Below are positions 22,501-35,550 of a stretch of 64,000 bases of DNA, piece by piece. A program made the position numbers and the translations under genes. This stretch comes from Seminavis robusta. Its lineage: Eukaryota; Bacillariophyta; Bacillariophyceae; Naviculales; Naviculaceae. The notes below the pieces were generated by a model that saw nothing but the letters and a program-made list of their open reading frames with translations, searched no databases and had not been told where the DNA came from. The stretch is taken from NCBI GenBank assembly GCA_903772945.1, contig CAICTM010000211.1:1-64000 (forward strand). The letters are read 5' to 3'. Position 1 is the stretch's first letter. Every line of letters begins with the position of its first letter.

Positions 22501-25500
22501 ACTAGCGAGTGGAGACGACAACAGGACAACTGGAGCCACATTTGGTGTCAGCACGGATGGGGCCTTTCCCATGGGCAAATTGTGACTTGGATTGGATGGG
22601 TCTTCTACTGAATTGGGCGAATGACCTGAGCCAACAGCCGCAGCAACACCACTGGGGGACATTGGTTGCAAAATGATTGGGCCAGATTGACTAGTGACCG
22701 TGGGGCCATAATCTTCTGGACTTGATGGGAGGCCATTCTGGTTGGCTGAGTTTGCAGATGGATTGGTACCCGAGCTTGGAAGAGGTCCATTTGCAGGTAT
22801 GAAGTTTGGTGGCAGGGGGGCATCCTGCATTGGGCTAGAACCTGACAGTTGAGAATTCACTTGCGATACAGTAGTGGGTGATGCAGCAGGTGGCAAGGCA
22901 TCAAGCCCGCCTGGAGCTGTGTTCGAAGCCCCAGGTGCACCCTGACTGTTTGGGGCAGCTTGAACATCTGAAGCAAGCCCTGGAGCACCAACAGGTACTG
23001 GCTGTCCCATTGGTGTCACTACAGAAGAAGGTGGGACTCCTTGCCCATTCCCACCATTGGAAGCAGATATTCCAGCTGGCTGGGATCCAGAAGCAGCACC
23101 AGTGGAACCCTGGGAAGTATTCTCGCTGGCAGTAGAAGATGTGGTGCCCGCATCTCCACCATCACTTGTCCCTCCATTAAAAGCAGCTGCAGAGGGCGCC
23201 AGCATAGCATCCATGCTGGTATCGTTGGTTCCAGAGGGAGATCCTGCGGCTGTGTTTGCTTCACCCGGATTTGATTCAAAAGTTGGCATGCCTCCATTAG
23301 AATCCACATAGGAAGGGTTGGTGTCCACTAGGTCTTCAAGTCTTCCTCCATTGCCCAAGTTGGCTTGCTCGCCAGTTGCCTCTCCAGCACTGGCGTCATT
23401 GTCATTGGACAGAACCTCCTCCTCTGTGTTGGTTGTGACGCCATTGACAGAATAAATGTCTTGATTCACATCACTGTTGCCAGTAGAATCATCGCCAGCG
23501 TTGGCTGTGGCAGAATTGATACTTGCTTGATTGCCAATTGTGTCAATGGCCGTGGCCAGTACTTCTTGACATGTTGGGTCTATGGGCGTTTGTAGACAAG
23601 CTGCCAGCACTGCTGGGTCAATGGCGGCTCCGTCTCCATTGTCTTCTACCAGGATGAGCTCTTGAAGCTGCTGACACAAGTCATCACTATTGGCCTGCTG
23701 TGTTCCTGGCTGTTGTTTTTGTTGTTGTAGTTCCCCCTCTGTGGAGACACACTGTGCCAGTGAGGAGAGCTCATCGAAAATGAATGGAGTCATGATGGTG
23801 CCCTCGTTCTCTTCCACAGTTTCAAGGTATGGTCGAATGGTGTCTTGTCCAATAGCCAGTATAACTTCGTCCGAGGTATCCCCACCATTGGGAGAGACCG
23901 CTTTGGTGGTTGCAAAAACAACCTCCATGTTTCTTTGGGGTCCAGTTCCAGTTGCAGTTGCATCGGTCACTTCTGTGACCTGAAAGAGCACTGGCTCAAT
24001 GTTGTATCCAAAGGAAGCTGCGAAGAGAGGAAAGAACTGAGACATTTCAATTTTAGTCTTTAGCTGCAAGTGGCGTCTCCTGGAAGCAACGGTGCTGTTG
24101 TTGTCTGTTAGTGTGGTTGCATTGTAGTTGCTGAGAGTGGTGTTGGTGTCGGTTGCATTATTATTTGTGTTTGGTTCCTCTTCTTGTGGTAGTTGGAATA
24201 GTGGTTCATAGTCAGGACATCCATCACAGGACACTGTGGCAACCCATAGGGTGGTAGTTATGGGTACAATGTACTGTCGGGTTGCTGAAGAGTTGGTGTT
24301 GTTGTTTGCCCATTCTGTGGGAATATCATCCATGAAAACGATACTGTCTTGGGTGCCCCAACTTTGTAGTTCGGAGCTGTAAAGAACCCGTGAGAAAGGA
24401 TCCAAGCACATGCCTGTAATGTTATTGTATAGATCTCGGAATATCCTGGGAATCATGAGATGGTGTGAAATGAGAAAATGACCACACATGAAACAAGACA
24501 AGCAGTAGAAACTTACTCTTGTAGACTCTCCTTGTGTTTTGGGAGAGCATCCTCTGGCATGCCTTGAATCTTGAGTTCCACAATGCCCTGTTTGAGCTGT
24601 GATACCTCGGAACAAGTAGGTGGAACAAAGACGGTTTGATTCTTGGCAATGACAACAACAGTTTCAGTGTATTGATTGGCATTGTTATTGGCAATCCCAC
24701 TAGTGACGGCGGCAGCAGTGACAGCTGCCACCCCCACGGCCAGTCCAACTTGTGATGCGACTCCAGCGGAAGCCAGCGCAGTGGCCAGGGTCGTTGCCAC
24801 AGTGGCAGTGACGGTGGCTATAAAACGAAGACGTAAAACAAAACGTAAGTGATCTGATTGTATAGACAGATGGATGCACTGTATGTATGTATGTGTCTGA
24901 GAGAGAATGTGTGAAACGTGAAAACGTACCTGCGGTGGACGCTGCTGCAGCCGATGCCCCTGCCGCACTGACAGCGGCCTGTGTGGACATTTGTCCGACA
25001 ACGGCAGATGCTTGCGCAGCCCCGGAACTCGCTCCTGCAGTGGAAGTAGTGGTAGTGGTTCCACCGGTCATTCCACCTCCCGATTGTCCAAAGGGAGTGT
25101 TTGGATTCAAGTTTTCCACGCCAGTGACATCAATGTTGGCCATGCTGGTGTGGTTGACGGCATCTTGGCGTTCATCGTCGTATGTGTCTTCTCCTTTGCC
25201 TTTTCGGCACATGACGACACAGTACTTGAGGCATTGAGTCAAGAGAGCCATGATGAATCCGTTCTTGATTTGATCCAAACAGGAAAAGAATAAATTCTCC
25301 CGCATGGCTGCTTCTTTCAACTCTTGGCTGTTCAAATCCAAGCTCTCTTCTGCTTCGCTGTTATCATTTTCATTGTCCAGACTCACTTGGTCCCATTCAT
25401 CCTCTTCATCTTTATCAACCTCATTCTTAAGATAATCCACATTCTTAAGATCATTTTCGTCCGTAAGATCTTTTTTGTCCATGCCAATGCTGTGATCACT

Positions 25501-25749
25501 CCGATTCTCAATATCTTCTCCATCTTCTTCTTCCATGCTGAAGCTGAAACTAACATGCCTGCCAGCACCAGCACCACTACTAGTAGTATGTCTTCTACTA
25601 GTACTAGTATGAGCAAAAGGAAAGTCTGGCTTGGAAAAGTGAGAACTCTGGAAAGAAGCATTCAACTCATCTTCTCCAGCATTAGCATTAGCACTAGCAG
25701 CACTACTAGGAGTGCCGTTAGAAGTATCCGCAGCACCGTTGCTACTCAT
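16565..25749 (-). CDS. Giant membrane-anchored PS/PT-rich surface protein with C-terminal DUF285 (BspA-type) repeats
   Basis: Twelve exons on the minus strand: 25749-24930, 24817-24517, 24445-18164, 18081-17988, 17896-17829, 17752-17656, 17576-17522, 17439-17364, 17287-17204, 17118-17053, 16957-16861, 16770-16565; about 2750 residues. Order: acidic cytoplasmic head; one Ala/Val-rich membrane helix (about residues 275-320, type II); N-glycosylation-rich region; Pro/Thr/Ser stalk; two copies of a 110-residue module (see findings); a PSxxPSxx stalk with 57-residue tandem repeats; then DUF285 repeats (WDTSNV, MF, ASxFN signatures), about one per exon. DUF285 is known from adhesin-like surface proteins. 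Frame is lost at about 20138 and 18866, and a 13-N gap (21184-21196) does not keep frame; a base restored at each break rejoins the PSxP pattern. Two adjoining genes cannot be fully excluded because of the gap. Confidence 0.75.
19069..19414. repeat. Two-copy repeat, 216-base spacing
   Basis: About 130 bases (19069-19198 and 19285-19414) recur with few changes, encoding SPSSAPSMLPSVAPSTGPSN-type sequence in the minus-strand surface gene. It marks a local duplication inside the stalk. Confidence 0.75.
19416..20470. repeat. 171-base tandem repeat array coding for the PS stalk
   Basis: The block starting TGCTCGCTTGGGCTCTTGG recurs at about 19419, 19590, 19761, 19932, 20103, 20273 and 20444. The spacing is 171 bases (57 codons) except once, where it is 170. 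Copies are nearly identical, which suggests recent unequal exchange or gene conversion. Each unit encodes a stalk segment containing KSPSEHPSASPSASESPSR and PSLNPSNGPSIEPSTTPSQ. Confidence 0.9.
21184..21196. other. Assembly gap (13 Ns)
   Basis: Thirteen ambiguous bases inside the large stalk exon. The reading frame on either side differs, so the true missing length is not 13 modulo three. The flanks are near-identical PTEPPT-coding repeats, a typical place for an assembler to fail. Confidence 0.95.
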
Positions 25750-27571
25750 GGATGGATACGGTAGATAGGTAGGTGGATAGTAGATAGCTAGGAATAGCTA
25801 GCTGATTGATTGACTTGCTGGGGTTGACTTAAATTATTGAGTCAATTGTTACTTTGCTGTTGTTACTGTTGTTGCTGTTGTTGGTGTTGTTGGTGTTGTA
25901 GCTGTTGGTGTTGATGTTTGGGGTTTGGGAGTTGTTGCTGCGGCTAATACAAAAAAACTAGCCGTTGTTTTGCTTCCGCTCTCTCGGTGCGATCTGCCTG
26001 CGGCCATCCATCAACCACCAACCAACTTTGTCCGGGCACAGCTTGGGGCACACAAAGAATCCTTCCTTTTCCAGCAAGATTCGACGTTCATAGGGTAACG
26101 CCAGCACTCGTCGCTAATACCGCTTTTAAGCTTAGGAAAGCACATCGCCATTCAAACTCTTCTTCAACTCAGTGTCAATAAGGCTTTAACATGTACCAGG
26201 TACACATGCAAATTATGACTCTAAACAATTCATTTTCTGAGTCTGCTTGCTAACATCAGTACCGGTGGCTAATCTGTAGTCATTGGTCGCTAAAGAGCAA
26301 GTGGACCGGTACTGGTTGCTGTACTCCGAGTGACGCACATGTAGCTAGACTAATCGTGTTCTTACTCAGTGAACAATAATGTGTGGATGCTTTCTGTCAT
26401 GAAGGCTAATACAGCTTAGATGACTTCGTCAACTCGATGCAAACCTGTATGATACAGTAGACTAGCTAGTACAGTCACCAGTCACCAGTACGATTTCGGT
26501 ACGATAGTCTAGATGTCATACGCCGACTATAATGTTTAATGTTGTACAGTACTTTACATGTATGTCGTGCAGGAGGAACAACATTATGTCATGCTGACTG
26601 GCTGTGGATACTATTAATTAATAAAGACAATTTTTATACTCGAATACTACTCAGTATATATGCCATACGATACTTATGTCATGGAGTGAACAGGCCATAT
26701 TCTATTCGTACAAAAGACAAAGACACCGAAAGAAAGTGTCTGTACAGAAGAACGTGGTGGAGTTGAGTCACTCAGTCACTCAAGACTTACTGGTGACTGA
26801 GTCTTGTGCGTGGACGTCATTGGTTTGTCCATCGTCGTTCTTTAGGGTTGGGATTCCCCTCGCTGCTCTTTCAATTCGAATTAAAATTCGGCTGGTATGG
26901 CATAGGTACCAGGTACCAGGTACAGTCGTACCGGTTGTCTTGGTCTTTATGCTTTCAGCAAGCTATCAATAGGTAGGTGCTACCGGTAGCTACCTTACGA
27001 TTGCAGCAATCACAGTAACCTATCTTTCAACCTACATGTGCATAAAGCTACCTTCAGCAGCCAAAGCAAAGTCAAGCAAAGAAGTGACGGTCGAGTCCAA
27101 GGATTTGCGTACTAGTATCGTGCAACAGCAACAAACAACACGAAAGTTATCAGCCAGCAGATCTGTCATTTACCGCTACTACAGTTGGTTGACTGCAACA
27201 GATTACATTCACATAGAAGGATCAGGTCAAAGATCAGATCCAACAGAGGAAAGACCCAAATGCAGGGAAAGACTCCTCCGAACATCACCTGAATATTACC
27301 GGTATCATTGGTTCAAGAGACGAACGAGACCAATCCAGACGAATCGAATCGAATCGTCCTTCTCCACTTGACTGCATGCATTCTGGGGGCTCCGGCCGGT
27401 CAACTTGGATCTTGTCCCCATTTGGGACAGAACTAGTGAGACTCCCGTTCCGGCAAGCCAAGCTGTCGGGACAGTCTTCAGTCCAATCTTTTGAAGGAAT
27501 CAAGTGCTTTGGGTTTGACAGGGTGAAGCATTGGTGATTGGTTTGAGTCAATACCGGTACCGTAGCCAACA
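25750..27571. other. Intergenic, divergent promoter region
   Basis: It separates the surface protein (-) from the kinase concatemer (+). It holds a GTT-type microsatellite (about 25855-25935), many GGTACC/ACCGGT/GTAC palindromes (for example 26260-26320 and 26905-26930), and AT-rich tracts near 26610-26660. No gene is supported. Frames at 26539-26766 and 26676-26972 look random. Confidence 0.6.
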
Positions 27572-30500
27572 ATGGAGACAACCCCCACCTTTCAACCTCG
27601 GTCCACCTCCCTGCGAAAGTCCAGCACCCACAAGCAACGGAAACCATCGCAATCCCTCAAGGCTCCAAGGGCGCGACAAACGTCCGAAATTCGATTCCGG
27701 AAGGATGATACAACCACAAAGCCAACAAATAGTACCAGTACCGACAATAGTGCTGCCAAACAACCACACACCAATGACGACGACAAGTCAAAGTCCATGT
27801 CCAAAGCAAGCAATTCCAACAAGGAGCTGAAAGTACACAGTCACCACAGTCACCACCACCACCACCACCACCACAACCCCTCTGGAAAGGATCACAAGAA
27901 AGTGAGTGATGACCAACGTCCAGGACGACACACTCACGCTCCAGGGGACACCAAGACCAGGGCTGGAAAAAGCAAGCACGCTTTGTCGTCAACAGGAGCG
28001 GACGATGCTTCTGCCCACACGACTCAGACGGGAAACCGATTCAGTGACAAGTACGAAATCAGTCAAGAGGACAATCATCGAACATCAAAACACAAATTCG
28101 TCCACATACACACCTGCGTGCATCTCAAGACCCATCAAACTTTCAGCCTCAAAATTGTCAATACGCAAAAGCTCAGTCGATGGAACAAGAAGACGCCATT
28201 GGTCGTACTGCAGGACAAGTCGCTTCAATTGTGGAAGGATCTACCAGCCCATCCTCGCATTGTCAAGCTACACGAATGGTACAACGGTGGTCATCACCAC
28301 AGCTATCTCATCTTGGACAATGTGCTGTCGAGCAGTTTGACATTGCAGGATACGCTGGGAAAAGACAATGCGGACGTTCAGGAAGGATTCGTCGTGGCGA
28401 TTTTGAAGCAAGTTTTGGAGGCCCTCCATTTCTTGCATGAGGAACGCACAATGATACATGGAGACCTCACCCCTGAGCAAGTGGTCCTGCCGAATTGGCA
28501 CGCTGGTGACAGCAAGCCTCCTGCCGATTACTCGGTGGACAGTCAACTCAAGGGATTGGGAGGATGCTGCAAAATCGACGATCCGATTTCGAACCACCTT
28601 GTCCAGCGAAGAAGCACACATTACACTCCACCAGAAGTTCTAGTACTGGCATCATCGAAAGGGGCATCGACCAATGTTAGTGGCCATCAGCATACACAAC
28701 AGCAACATCCAAAGCGGAAAAAGAAAAAGAGCGCCGCCAGCTCGCATGTACAGGCATCCTATGACATGTGGGCCGTGGGCGTCTTGGCATTCGTATTGAT
28801 TGCAGATCGGCTGCCGCCACATCCCACTTTGTCTGTATCAGCCGGCAATAATAATTCAAGTCAAGACTACCAGCGACGATTGCAGTCTGATCCAATTTGG
28901 GAAAATGCTGCTGTGAGTATGGAAGCCCGAGATTTTTGCACCCGTTGCTTGCAATTTGACCCGACAACACGCATCTCCGCAGCAAAGGCTTTGAAACATC
29001 CATTCTTATTGACTGCTGTGTCTGCAAGTTCGTCTTCGGTTAAAGCTTCATCCACCGTCTCGTTCCGTCAAATGTATGCGGTCCGTGGAGGCAAGAAGAA
29101 ACAATCTCTGGCCCAGTCATCGGCGTTGCTCTCGAATGAAGCAAGATTGGAACAGGCGGCCACAATCATCCTGGACTTTCGACAACGTCTTCAAGAAGAA
29201 AAGGGAGCAATCGATGCCGCATTTCGAGCGTTGGACGTGAACGGGGACGGGAAGTTGTCCAAGAATGAAGTGCTCAAGGGATTCTCAACCGTGTTCGGGT
29301 ATGATCCAATGAAGGATGAAGTGGATCGAATATTTTCCCAAATGGATACCGATTCGAGTGGATTTGTGGAATTTGCGGAGTTTGTAGTGGCCTCGCTGCA
29401 TGAAAAGGGGATGTTGGGACAAGACAATCGAATCCAAAAGGCATACCAACGGTTGGACGTGGAAGGCAATGGCAGTGTCTCTGTGGAAAACCTTGAGCTT
29501 GCTTTGGTGGCAGCAGCATCTTCCTCCTCATCCCAACATACAACTCGAATGACGTCTCCAAGTGAATCCATCCACAGATTACTGCAAATTGCAGATCGTG
29601 ACGGTGACGGCTATTTGTCCTATGACGAATTTGTGGCTCTCATTATGGAATCCACGGATGACCTGATGGCAACCGAACAAACCAGAAGGAGCAGTATTGT
29701 CGACGATAAGACACGACAAATCGCCCGCAAAATCAAGAGTGGGAAGTGGTCACGAATGCGCAACATCAACTGGCACAGTGATAGCCACAAAGAGTTTTAC
29801 AAGCAGTATCGAGTCATCGAAAAGCTAAACGTGGGCTCGACGGATGACGTGCACAACATCCGATACAGCACCAGCACCACCATCACATCTAACCGGAGCG
29901 CGAGCGACGACTGGTTCGCTTGTCGTGATCGAAAGACAGGAGCGCTGTATGCGGTTCGAATCGTCCCCAAGACGTCGCAATGGATCGCCCAAGACGAAGA
30001 AGTGTTGAAATGTCGAAGAGAATTCCACACTCTATCCCAGCTCTCAACAAACCACAACATATTGTTGTCACCGCACGAGCTGCTCAAGGGCAAACAGTAC
30101 TACTACCAAGTGATGGAGCATTGCTACACAGACTTACGTTCAGAGGTGGAGACGTGGGGTGCATTGGATGAATCGGTCGTCAAGCAGGTAATCAAACAGA
30201 TCCTGTCGGCACTTGTCTATCTTCATACACCACGAGAATCGGACCAGGACCAAGCCATTGGTTCGTTCTGTTGGGTACATCGGTCTCTCCAACCAGAGTC
30301 TATTTTCCTTCCAACTGTCGGGCACAGAAAAGGCCATCGTGTCGACGTCCTAGGGTGCAATCAAGTTAGACTTGGTGGCTTTGCCGCAGCATCCCGTTGG
30401 ACTGAATCTGACGGTGTGGTGGATGACAAAAGGATGCAGACAAGCGCCGCCCATGACACTAGTCTGGACATGTGGAATGGTCCAAGGACATTATCGCCCA

Positions 30501-33500
30501 TCGATGCTGCTTTCGTAGCTCCTGAGGCCACGCAAGACCCCAAAGCCTATGCCCCAATTTGCGATGTCTTTTCCTGCGGAGCCCTGGCCTACTGGATGCT
30601 TACAAAGCGAGTTCTATTCACCGAACGTGGTCATGGGTCCGAGCTGGACTGGGATGGAGTTTCTGGTGTGGGGAAGGATTTCGTCTCGCAGCTACTTGCT
30701 GAACCACAGTTTCGTGTCTCTGCCAAACACGCACTGGATCATGCCTGGCTAAGGAGTCCGGACTCGGACTCGTCAGCGACGGTGGAACCTCAGGGCGGGT
30801 GGTACGATTCCTTGGTAGTATCCCGCTTCAACGGTGCATCGCACGTTCGACAATCCATTGAATTGATCGTTGCAGCGCAAGGCTCTATGAACCAAGCGGT
30901 CAATGTCTTTGCGGAAGCCTTTCAAAGCATGGGCTTGACAATGGATGATCAGCTGTCCAAGAAGGATGTACAGCACGGGTTCCATAGATTGCTTGGGAAG
31001 AAGCTATCGGGAAGCGACGTCGATGACATGTTTCTACGAATAGACCTTCAAGAGAGCGGATACATAGAATCGCTTGAGTTGCTGGTGGCGTTCGTTAACG
31101 AAGCGATGCACAGCGATATCAAAACGCCGTTTCGGGCGCTTGAGGTCAACGGAAAGCACCTCAACTCGGATCTTTGTGAGATGCTCACCTATTACGGGAG
31201 TGCAAAACGTGACCAAGGAGTCGTACACAACATGGCGGCAGTCTTCTGCGAGCATGGAGACGACCCAGTGACAGTGGATGATTTGTTCGGGATGATGGTA
31301 AAAACAGCCCTCGTGGTCTCCAACAGCGATGGCTTGAAGGTGCCTGACTCTGTGCGACGTCTCCGAGGGGCAGCCTTGGTCCGTTGTGGTTCTATGGAAA
31401 AGGTGACATTCATGGCAACCGCAATGGAATTTGGCAATACGCTTACAGACGAATACACGATGGGCACTTACATCCAACCGGGGCAGTTCTATTGCCAGAA
31501 CAAAATCACTGGCACGAAACACATTCTGAAAATTGTGGATATTTCCAGTCAAGAATCCAAGAATGAGAAGTTCTTGGAAGAGATTTGCATGCTCAATTGC
31601 TTGGTTTCGCAACCAAATTGCGCACTGGTCAACGACATCTTTGAGGACGCATTGCACTATTATGTGTAAGGCGGTCGGTCCAAAGTAAAACCTTCCACGA
31701 TTGATCTTCTGTGACTAACATCTTTGCCCTGTGTTTCCGGTTGCCTGACACAGCGTTCAAGAACTTTACGGCGATGGTGGTTCGTTGGTGGATGAGCTAG
31801 ATATCTTTGGTCACCTGAGTGAGGCAGATGCCATCCGCTTTTTGAGGCAGCTTCTGAAAACAACCAGTTGTTTGCACTCGTTGAACATTGTCCACCGCGA
31901 TCTAAAGCCAGAAATAATCATGATGTCAAAAAATGCAGACATCGATCGCTTCAAGATTGCCAATTTCTCAACAGCAACCTTCTATGATCCACAGGTCGGG
32001 TTGGTCGGGAAAGTTGGGACGCCAGGTATGTGCCTTTGGGTTAGCTCTTAGGTCCGCTAGCTAGCTCGTGATCAGATCGCAATAGCTCACACTGCTTGGC
32101 TTCTTTGCCAACGCAACCATAGGATACATGGCCCCTGAGGTAGCAAAGGAACGATACGGACCCGCATGCGACATCTGGTCCGGTACGTTTACAGCTCCTT
32201 CGCTATGTTGCCGGTTCATGCGCACTAGTCTTACGCTTCAGTGTGTCGCCACTGGTCCTACTTCGGCAGTTGGAGTCATCGCATATCTATGCCTGTCAGC
32301 CACTACATCCTTTGACATGTTCATCAGGGACGTCAAGCAGTTGGTCAAGACTGGCAAATTCGTTTTCACTGATCCATCCTGGCAGACCGTGGCTGGGCCG
32401 GCGAAAGACTTTGTGGCAAGCCTGCTGACCTGGGATCAAAAGGCTCGACCAACTGCGGATGAAGCTCTTGTACATGACTGGCTTCAATACAGTTACGAAA
32501 CAGAAGAGGCAACATCCCAGCACCCTCTTCCTGAAAGCAAAGTGAATGTTGATAAGAGAATGGGACGAGGGGCAATGACCATCGTGCGATGCCTGGTTGC
32601 GTTGAATGTTGAACGCCAAGCACTCGAGGCCGTCTTGCTCCCCTTGGGTTTCAAATTCGGTAGCAACTTGACACCCGCTGATGTTAAGAAAGCGTATGTA
32701 AGGTGACACCCATGATCCCCACGGCTGGGACGTTTATTGAATCTTACCTGCCGAGCGTTATTGTTGCATTCACAGAAAGCCCTCTATTCGAGAGAGATTG
32801 ACGATGCAGCGGTTCAGGACTTGTTTCTACGTGTGGACATTCACAACGTTGGCACAATTTTCTACTCTGACTTTTTTGTTTCCGTCGTCAACGAGAAAGA
32901 AATGTTTTTTGATAACGAGAAACTGGGGAAAGCGTGCGAAGCGTATGATGTTGACAATTCTGGAAACATATCTTTACCCCATCTTACGCAAGCTTTGAGT
33001 GCACTCGGTGATTTTGCGTTGGAAGATGCCGATGAACATGCCAGAACCTTGTTGCTGGATCGACTTGGGGACACCGCGAACAAGGGAATTCCGCTTTACG
33101 ATTTCTTGACAATCCTCCTACAAACTGCCGCGTCCGAGGACACTTCAGCCTTGTCGAGTATTTCCTTCTCAGCCCACACGTTCATGCGCGAAAAGGCGTC
33201 TCAACTAGATGAATTGTATTCTGTTGGTGATCTCATCGATGATGGCCTGTTTGGCAAAGTATTTCAGTGCACACACAAGGCAACAGGTGCTACAAGGGCG
33301 GTCAAAGTGCGGAAGAAGACTATTTGGGATGGCGACTCCCAGCAAATTCTGAATGAGGTTGAGATTTTGAAACGGTTGGATCATCCCAACACCCTTTCTG
33401 TCCTGGACTTGATCATTGAGGATGGGCACTACTGTATTGTAACGGAGTACCTTGATGGTGGCGACCTGTGTACTGAGCTGGATGATAATGGGAGCATGAA

Positions 33501-35207
33501 CGAGGCGTCCGCGGCTGTCTTGGTGAGGAAATCATCCGTCAAGAAACGAAACGGAGAACTGCCCAATACTAACACAGCTGCCATGCCAATGTACACAACA
33601 GATGAAACATCTCTTGGGAGCAGTGCACTATCTGCATCAAAATGCCATTGTTCACAGAGTGAGTCGAGTCAGCCTTGGGCTTGCTTTCTGCTAGCTGCTT
33701 GCCTTGTCCACCACTCTTGAGCATGTTGGCGTGTCTGATTCCGCCTATGACCTTGTCTTGCTTCTTCCTTTATTTGGTGTTGCAGGATTTAACGCCAGAA
33801 AATATCCTGTTGCCCAAGTCGAAGACCATTTCGCTCTTCAAGCTGATTGATTTTGCTCGCGCAACCACTTGCCAACGCAACCAGCGTCTGACTGACAAGG
33901 CACCCACCACTCCAGGTAAGTCTTGACGTCCGGTTGCCATGGCTCGTCCGCCCAGCAGATCATGCGCCTTTCTTCGTGCGCAATTTTCTCGCGCTGCCAA
34001 TGTCTCCTTGTCAATCTCAAACTAACTGTGCTTTTGGTTTTGCCGATTTGATTCCTTGGCACACTGGTACCAAGCGTGTTGCTCGCCAGAGGTGCTGTCC
34101 CACAACTATGGACAGAAAGCAGATGTTTTCGCCTGTGGTGTGATTCTGTATCTCGTCCTTTGCAACACATTTCCATTCGATGGAGAGACGGAGGAAGAGA
34201 TCCACGAGCGGATCCAGGAGGGTGACATCGATTTTGGAATATTCGAGGGAGTCTCACTGTCTGGCGTTGACATGATTGCTCGTCTCTTGACATATGATGA
34301 GGAGTTTCGTCCGTCTGCAGAAGAAGCCCTGCATCACAAGTGGTTCCAAGACATGGATCCTTCGATACTACAGCAGCAAGAAGAGCATGCATCCGACGTG
34401 AAGGAGGCATTGAAAAACTTGCAACGACATCAAAGTCTACTAGTGGCACCACCAAAACTGAAGCAAGCCACATTTGCTCTCATATCCGCGCAAGGTTTAC
34501 TGCAACGTGAAAAAGAAGAGATAGATCGCGCTTTCTTAGCCATTGACACGAATCAAGATGGCAAGCTTTCCAAGAAGCAAGTTCAAGATGGCTATGCGCA
34601 TTACTTTGGCGAATCCCTTAGCGAGCAAGAAGTGGATGAAATGTTTGACCGTCTCGACGTGGATCGATCCGGTTTTTTGAATTATTCCGAATTTGTCGTG
34701 GCCGGTACGTTGCGTGTGTTCTTTGTTCGTGCAAGCAAGCATTTGGTGTCGGCCTGACATACGGTATGGTACTCTCTCACTGTCCAAATGCCTTGGCAAT
34801 TTTTCTTTGTTTGCATCCACCCTTGACCTTGAAACATTATTGTATACGGTAGCCATGAATGAACAAGACCTGCTGTCTAGTGGCGTGCTGAGACGAGCGT
34901 TTGACGCCTTTGACGTGGATAACTCCGGCGTGATCTCCAAGGACAATTTGAAGCAAGTTCTGAGGGATGCTCTGGATATGGGCAAGGCTTCCGATGACCA
35001 AGTGGTTAGTCAACTGATCCAGCAGGTTGATAAGGAGGTAAGTATATCTTTTGTCAAGTTGAGTTGTGTTTTGCTCGTATCTACCTGGCTGACTTGACTT
35101 TGACTCGACGTGCTATCATTTCCTGCAATCATTCCTGCTTCCAGGGTGATGGAGTTATTTCGTTCGACGAGTTCACACAGATGATGATCCTGTCAACAGG
35201 GAGATAG
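27572..35207 (+). CDS. Concatemer of four CDPK-like units (kinase/pseudokinase plus EF-hands)
   Basis: Ten exons (27572-31665, 31754-32025, 32123-32182, 32270-32697, 32776-33522, 33602-33658, 33786-33915, 34075-34704, 34853-35037, 35145-35207) give 2221 codons in phase. A disordered head contains a run of eight His. Unit 1: kinase-like (157-480; HGD for HRD, DDP for DFG) then four EF-hands (about 556-686). Unit 2: pseudokinase (741-1062; Arg for the ATP Lys, HRS, GFA) with decayed EF-hands. Unit 3: kinase-like (1290-1550; HRDLKPE intact, NFS for DFG) plus EF-hands with one good loop. Unit 4: best preserved (1765-2020; GLFGKV, AVKV, HRDLTPEN, DFA, SPE) plus four EF-hands (about 2085-2212). CDPKs are normally one kinase and four EF-hands in about 500 residues. 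Calcium control of unit 4, with units 1-3 as regulatory scaffold, is inferred. The acceptor at 34074 is the weakest junction. Confidence 0.88.
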
Positions 35208-35550
35208 CGATCTAGCTAGCCAGAGCTCTTGACAGGTGGAGAAGGATCCGCAGTCCAATGCCCCTTATCCCGTCCCCACCGCTACCAGTACCTATACCAT
35301 AAAAGTTTAGTGAGGCGAAGATTTCCCACTCCACGATGAAACACGATGAAACACGATGATCGTGATCGGCGAACTGTGACTCAAAAATGGATCTTCGTCT
35401 GTCAGTCTATCCGACGATCAAGAGACAGAGCAACGGCAGCCATCAAACTCGAGCGTCATTTTTTTGTGGATTTCATTCTTTTGAGCGTTGGTTGTTGCAT
35501 CGATCGATTGACCTTCGCCAAAGCCACTAAGAAGTACCGGTACCAGCACA
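35208..35550. other. Short intergenic region between tandem genes
   Basis: 343 bases between two plus-strand genes. It contains a short ACACGATGA repeat (35331-35358) and a GGTACC element 10 bases upstream of the next ATG. Nothing else is seen. Confidence 0.6.

Noticed and set aside
24422-25064. Overlapping minus-strand frames that might suggest a separate gene between the two parts of the surface protein
   Set aside because: Clean donor and acceptor sites at 24930/24817 and 24517/24445 join the frames in phase into one protein.
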